DNA of 38,080 bases from positions 1-38,080 of the forward strand of contig DCCS01000003.1 in the NCBI GenBank assembly GCA_002316015.1, read 5' to 3'. The stretch comes from Prevotellaceae bacterium UBA1075. GTDB lineage: Bacteria; Bacteroidota; Bacteroidia; Bacteroidales; Bacteroidaceae. Below are positions 34,057 through 38,080 of the stretch, piece after piece. The translations under genes and the position numbers were made by a program. The notes beneath the pieces were generated by a model that saw only the letters and a list, made by a program, of their open reading frames with translations, did no database searches and was not told where the DNA came from. Positions within the stretch are counted from its first letter, which is position 1. The number at the start of each line of letters is the position of its first letter.

Positions 34057-34126
34057 CAACGTCACCTTTATAGTGATGTCATGTCACATTAAAGTAAACA
34101 CATTATTCATTAAACTATCAACTACT

Positions 34127-37100
34127 ATGAGCAGAAAGATTACTTCTCTCTTGACGCTTTTGGCTGTGATGTTCTTCAGCCTGCCCGCATTGGCAGTGGT
34201 GGACGAACTGAACATGAAGAGCGTGACCATCGGGGAGGCGGTCACCGAAATCTCCCCAGACCGCTGGTACGTGCTCACCAGCCAGGGCCGCCCCGGCTAT
34301 GTGCGCACCGAAGGTGTGGGCAACACAATCATGAACCGAGACCGCTCCCTCCTCGCTGACGGAGCCATGGCCACCGAGGTCGCAGGCTTCCTCATGCGCT
34401 TTGTGGAAGCCGGGGACAGCCTGTACTACATACAGAGCGGCGAGGGATGCTACTTCGGCACCCTGACAAGCGGCGGCAACAGCGGTGCGGTGGCCGAGGC
34501 CAGCGTGCCCTACAAAGTGCAGTACCTGGACGGTATAAATGGCTGGTGGATATACGAGAACCAGACCCCCCTCACCCTGGACACCAACCCCGTGGGCACA
34601 TCCGTTTCCGGCTGGGGAACAGGAGAGCCAGCAGCCGGCGGAAACGCCTGCTGGACCATCAGCGAGGTGGTATTCACATCACTGAGCACGCGTGAACTGC
34701 TGGAAAAGGAGATCAACAAGCGTCTGGCCCTGTACGAGCAGTACCTGGAGGGCCGTGGGGACACCCTTGACATCGGTCCCGAAATAGGCCAGTACAATGT
34801 GACGAAGGAGGAATATGAGACCTGGGTAGGCCACGTGCAGAAGGCGTTTGACATCCTCGATGGCAAGTACCCCGACATCACCGACGAGGAGATACAGGCC
34901 GAACTGGACGCTATCGATGAGGGCTGGGCATACATCCAGTCCAAACTGGTGGAGCTGGAGATAGCCGACGGCAACTACCGCATCGTGAGTGCCATAACGT
35001 GGACCAACACGGCCATAGTGCCCGGCGAGAACCCCGAGGTTTCCGACACCATCACCACCAACCCCCGGAAGGCCATCTATGCCACACTGGACACCAAGCA
35101 GGCCAAGTGGGCCGACATCGACTCCACCGACTGCCGCTACCTGTGGAAGCTCACCAACGTGGGCGAGGATTCCATCCAGGTGATGAACATCGCCACCGAC
35201 GGCATCATCGCCACCATGCCCACGAGCGCAGTGGCAACCCTGGATCCTGAGAGCACCCAGACCATGTCGTTCATGTTCGTCAAGCGCACAGCCGACGGCA
35301 AGGCGGTGCTGTCATTCGAGCCCCAGGGCGGCGGGCAGTACAACTTCGCCCACTGCGGTGGCCATGGAGGCGGCAAGGGCAAGGCCGGCAACATTGTGGG
35401 CTGGAGCAACGGCACCCAGGCCGATGCCAGCCAGTGGGTCCTGGAACCCGTGGATGACGAGACCGTGGCCAAGCTCATCGAGGACTACGCTCCCTACAAG
35501 AACCACGAGGTCCTGGTGCAGAACTATCAGACGCTGCAGGCACGGGGCGACTCCGCCATCGCGGTCTCCAAGGATGACAGTTACATTGTGACGCGCGGCG
35601 AGGGCCTTCTCACCAGCGGCGAGCAGTTCAGCAGCCCCTTCACCTGCACAGCCGAGCAAGAGCCAAAAGGCGCGTCCTTCGACAACCTGTTTGACGGCGA
35701 CAACAGCACCTACTGGCACAGCGACTGGAGCAGTTCTGTGCCCGCCCACACCCATTACTTCAACGTGACACTGGACGACCCCGTGGCCGACGGCACCATG
35801 TTGCAGGCCTACATCTACCGCCGCAACGTCAAGAATGACCACATCACGGCCATGACCGTGTATGGCGCCAACGACGGGTCGGCCATAGACGACGCCACCG
35901 AGGCCAGCTGGACACGCCTCGACAGCATCAACACGCCCTGGACAAGCGGGCAGACCGAGGTGACCAGCGGCCTCTTCAACGCCGCAGGGTACAAGTACCT
36001 GCGCTTCTACATCGACAACACCGCAGGCTCCGAGATCACCTCGACACGAGGCTATGCCCACATGGCACAGTTCCAGCTCTATCCCGCCACCATCGACGGC
36101 AACACCCAGTACTCACAGATGGGCGAGGTGAAGACCAACCTGGAGGCCGCACTGGCCAAGGCCGACACCATCGACACCGAGGAGCTGACCATGGACGACT
36201 ACAACGAGCTGCAGGCCGCAGTGGACGCTTTCCTGGCCGCGCTGGTTGACCCCGCCGAACTGGCAAGCACCATCAACGCCAACAAGAACACCGCACAATA
36301 TGTGGTAATCGGCACCAACCCCGGCCAGTGGGCAGAGGGCAGCAACGGTGACGCACTCAACAAGTTGCTTGACGAGGCCCAGGCATACATCAAAAGCGGT
36401 GCCTACACCCACGAGAAGACCGACAACTACATTGCCCAAATCAAGGCCACTGCCGACGGCATCATGGAGTCGGCCAACAAGGTGGAGACCGGCAAGTGGT
36501 ACTCGATCCGCTTTGACACCGAGGAGAACTACGACAAGTACGGCTGGCCCAAGGGCAACGTGGTCAACACGACCCTGGGCGACCTCTACGGGAACTACCT
36601 GATTCCCGCCAACCAGGTGACCGAGGGCGAGGAGACTTTCCTGCAGGGGTACGATGCCCTCGACGACATCTGCATTGGCCAGGAACTCCGCTTTGCGGAT
36701 GAACAGCGCATCAACAATGTCGACCAGATGGCCTTCCGCTTTGTGGCTGTAGGTGACACCGCCTTCTACATCCAGCACAAGAGCGGCCTCTATATGGCAT
36801 CCATGAACCGTGGGAACACCCTCACACTGGGTCTCACGCCCGGCCTGTTCGACGTGAAGGCATGCGGACTGGGCAAGGTGCTCGTCCACGCGCGCAACCT
36901 CAAGGGCGAGGAGCTGTACGACGAACCCATCTATCTGCACGCACAGAATGCAGGTCACGCACTGGTTACATGGAACGCCACCGACATAGGCAGCAACAGC
37001 GCTCTCTTCATCGAGCCCATCAGTGAGAGCGACCTGGAGAGTCCCGACATCGCCGAGTCTATCAAGATGAACGTGGTGCCCAACAGCATGCGCATCTGGT

Positions 37101-37723
37101 GCTACGGCACTGGCTACAAGGTAAGCGGGGGACAGCTCTACGAGTACAAGGGCGCTGCCATCAACGAGACAGAGATAAGCCTGGCCTTCAACGAGATTGA
37201 GGAGACCAGGCCCGGACAGCCCGTCCTCTATCTGAACGGCGACACCACAGCCTTCGACAAGGACGCCGAGGTGGAGCCCGAAGAGTTGACCATCATCGGC
37301 AACGAGTTTGCCGCAGAGCCCGACTCAGTAGGCGGAATCCACGGCCGCTACGAGTACCTGTGGGTTGACCCCTATGTGAACGTGGTGGTGGCTGGCGGTG
37401 TTCCCGCCCGCGAAGGCAACTTCTTCGAGGAGGCATACGGCGAGGACGCCACTGACTGCTCCCGCGACATAGCCGCCAACAGCGGATACATCGTGCCCGC
37501 CGAGAATGTCATCGACAACTTCAATGCCGCCGACTACAGCCTGGTCATCACCGTGGAAAAGAACCCCAACGCCATCGGGAAGGTGGCAAGTGTGGTCAAC
37601 AGCCGAGGCGACATCTACAGCGTGGATGGCAAGTTGCTGAAGAAGAACGGCACGCTCAGCGACATCAAGGCAATGGGCCGTGGCCTCTACATCATTGGCG
37701 GTGCCAAGGTGATGGTCAAGTGA
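34127..37723 (+). CDS. secreted T9SS cargo protein with discoidin-like domain, function unknown
   Basis: This 1198-residue protein starts MSRKITSLLTLLAVMFFSLP with a Sec signal ending ALA. The last about 75 residues are a T9SS type A sorting domain: VVNSRGDIYSVDGKLLKK, GTLSDIKAMGRGLYIIGG and the basic end VMVK. Between them, residues about 499-656 resemble a discoidin/F5-8C carbohydrate-binding domain (FDNLFDGDNSTYWHSDW, LQAYIYRRNVKNDHITAMTV). Before and after are helical, FIVAR-like repeats (ELEKEINKRLALYEQYL and AALAKADTIDTEELTMDDYN). No catalytic domain is recognised, so a binding or adhesin role is inferred. The start at 34127 follows the -7 element at 34049. It ends with a terminator at 37853. 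Confidence 0.9.
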   Translation: MSRKITSLLTLLAVMFFSLPALAVVDELNMKSVTIGEAVTEISPDRWYVLTSQGRPGYVRTEGVGNTIMNRDRSLLADGAMATEVAGFLMRFVEAGDSLYYIQSGEGCYFGTLTSGGNSGAVAEASVPYKVQYLDGINGWWIYENQTPLTLDTNPVGTSVSGWGTGEPAAGGNACWTISEVVFTSLSTRELLEKEINKRLALYEQYLEGRGDTLDIGPEIGQYNVTKEEYETWVGHVQKAFDILDGKYPDITDEEIQAELDAIDEGWAYIQSKLVELEIADGNYRIVSAITWTNTAIVPGENPEVSDTITTNPRKAIYATLDTKQAKWADIDSTDCRYLWKLTNVGEDSIQVMNIATDGIIATMPTSAVATLDPESTQTMSFMFVKRTADGKAVLSFEPQGGGQYNFAHCGGHGGGKGKAGNIVGWSNGTQADASQWVLEPVDDETVAKLIEDYAPYKNHEVLVQNYQTLQARGDSAIAVSKDDSYIVTRGEGLLTSGEQFSSPFTCTAEQEPKGASFDNLFDGDNSTYWHSDWSSSVPAHTHYFNVTLDDPVADGTMLQAYIYRRNVKNDHITAMTVYGANDGSAIDDATEASWTRLDSINTPWTSGQTEVTSGLFNAAGYKYLRFYIDNTAGSEITSTRGYAHMAQFQLYPATIDGNTQYSQMGEVKTNLEAALAKADTIDTEELTMDDYNELQAAVDAFLAALVDPAELASTINANKNTAQYVVIGTNPGQWAEGSNGDALNKLLDEAQAYIKSGAYTHEKTDNYIAQIKATADGIMESANKVETGKWYSIRFDTEENYDKYGWPKGNVVNTTLGDLYGNYLIPANQVTEGEETFLQGYDALDDICIGQELRFADEQRINNVDQMAFRFVAVGDTAFYIQHKSGLYMASMNRGNTLTLGLTPGLFDVKACGLGKVLVHARNLKGEELYDEPIYLHAQNAGHALVTWNATDIGSNSALFIEPISESDLESPDIAESIKMNVVPNSMRIWCYGTGYKVSGGQLYEYKGAAINETEISLAFNEIEETRPGQPVLYLNGDTTAFDKDAEVEPEELTIIGNEFAAEPDSVGGIHGRYEYLWVDPYVNVVVAGGVPAREGNFFEEAYGEDATDCSRDIAANSGYIVPAENVIDNFNAADYSLVITVEKNPNAIGKVASVVNSRGDIYSVDGKLLKKNGTLSDIKAMGRGLYIIGGAKVMVK

Positions 37724-37831
37724 GTGGAATGACAAGGAAAGCCAGCAGGGCTTTACTTGGAATTCCCGAGCGCAAATCACCTCGGCGTCAGCCAGGGTGA
37801 TGGTCAAATGAGAGGAATGACAAGGAAAGCC
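37708..37831 (+). repeat. 36-bp near-perfect repeat of the cargo gene 3' end
   Basis: Positions 37708-37743 (the last codons and stop of the cargo gene plus flank) recur at 37796-37831 with 34 of 36 identical. Both copies read VMVK-stop followed by GGAATGACAAGGAAAGCC. The second copy is preceded in frame by AQITSASAR, so it looks like the remnant end of a second sorting domain. Confidence 0.85.
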
Positions 37832-37852
37832 CCATAAGCCAAGACAATCACG

Positions 37853-37890
37853 GAAGCCCGTTCCCCGCAAGGGGGGCGGGCTTCTTTTTT
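37853..37890 (+). terminator. intrinsic terminator of the cargo gene
   Basis: GAAGCCCG (37853-37860) pairs with CGGGCTTC (37877-37884); an inner CCCC/GGGG stem with GCAA loop extends it. Six T follow. It fits a rho-independent terminator 129 bases after the stop. Confidence 0.92.
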
Positions 37891-37932
37891 CGCCAAGAGA
37901 GACGGGACACCTGCCGGCAAAAGCCCCCCTTC

Positions 37933-38033
37933 ACAAGCCCCCTCCCGGCCTCCGCCAAGGGAGTGGAGCCCAGGGCACCCGGGACCCCGCAGAGCCAAGC
38001 GCCCTCCACAAGCCCCCTCCCGGCCTCCACCAA
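37933..38033. repeat. family B elements, two direct copies
   Basis: The 26-bp sequence starting ACAAGCCCCCTCCCGGCC occurs at 37933-37958 and 38008-38033 with one mismatch, 75 bases apart. Each can form a hairpin with a downstream GGGAGTGG or GGGAAGGGG. The 190 bases after the terminator hold no gene. Confidence 0.85.
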
Positions 38034-38050
38034 AGGGAAGGGGACATAAA

Positions 38051-38080
38051 CGCACCGCACTGCATCCGCCAACGCACCGC
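38051..38080 (+). repeat. 22-bp tandem repeat, family A, locus 3, runs off window
   Basis: One full unit at 38051-38072 (CGCACCGCACTGCATCCG then CCAA) and the first eight bases of a second (38073-38080) match the arrays at 4799 and 22019. It continues beyond the window. It directly follows the family B pair. Confidence 0.8.

Overview
The window looks like chromosome of a GC-rich member of the Bacteroidales, most likely near Prevotellaceae. Four things support this. It carries a type IX secretion (T9SS) operon in the order porP-gldK-gldL-gldM-gldN. Many gene starts are preceded by the Bacteroidota promoter form TTTG-N19/20-TAnnTTTG rather than by Shine-Dalgarno sequences. A cargo protein ends in a Prevotella-like T9SS sorting tail. 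There are also OmpA paralogs, a surface-type lipoprotein and an SpmAB fusion typical of the phylum. No rRNA, tRNA, insertion sequence, phage, integrase or CRISPR array was seen.

Layout. Positions 1-2467 (minus): Kdo transferase (partial) and glutamyl-tRNA synthetase. Positions 2589-4733 (plus): a 7TM-HD c-di-AMP phosphodiesterase (PgpH type). Positions 4911-14140 (minus): the T9SS genes porP, gldK, gldL, gldM and gldN, followed by priA and a small membrane protein. Positions 14141-15140: a gene-poor kilobase with C-rich sequence and a 21-bp repeat. Position 15141 on: a YbjN-like protein facing two tandem OmpA-family genes across a perfect 20-bp-stem hairpin. Positions 18628-30004 (plus): a long co-directional run of GNAT-like protein, parE, coaD, S41 protease, ybeY, ruvB, spmAB fusion, flippase and a Tat-exported Gfo/Idh/MocA oxidoreductase. 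Positions 30177-32216 (minus): a frameshifted BACON/GLUG lipoprotein gene behind a leader of about 420 nt. Positions 32445-33821 (minus): DUF2795 protein, cob(I)alamin adenosyltransferase and a conserved hypothetical. Positions 34127-37723 (plus): a 1198-residue T9SS cargo protein.

How the parts connect. The T9SS core and outer-membrane partner (porP-gldKLMN) and a cargo with a type A sorting domain lie in the same window, so the machine and one likely substrate are both visible. The OmpA paralogs, the Kdo transferase and the flippase are further envelope functions. The plus-strand run is otherwise housekeeping.

The strongest unexplained signal is the leader at about 31798-32216. It has its own good Bacteroidota promoter, a perfect inverted repeat abutting that promoter, a terminator insulating it from the upstream operon, a three-way junction and a five-helix rod. 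All of this sits ahead of a lipoprotein gene whose frame is broken at a G7 tract. Two intergenic repeat families (a 22-bp tandem repeat and a CCCTCCCGGCCTCC hairpin element) recur just downstream of plus-strand genes. All function calls come from reading the sequence; no database search was possible.
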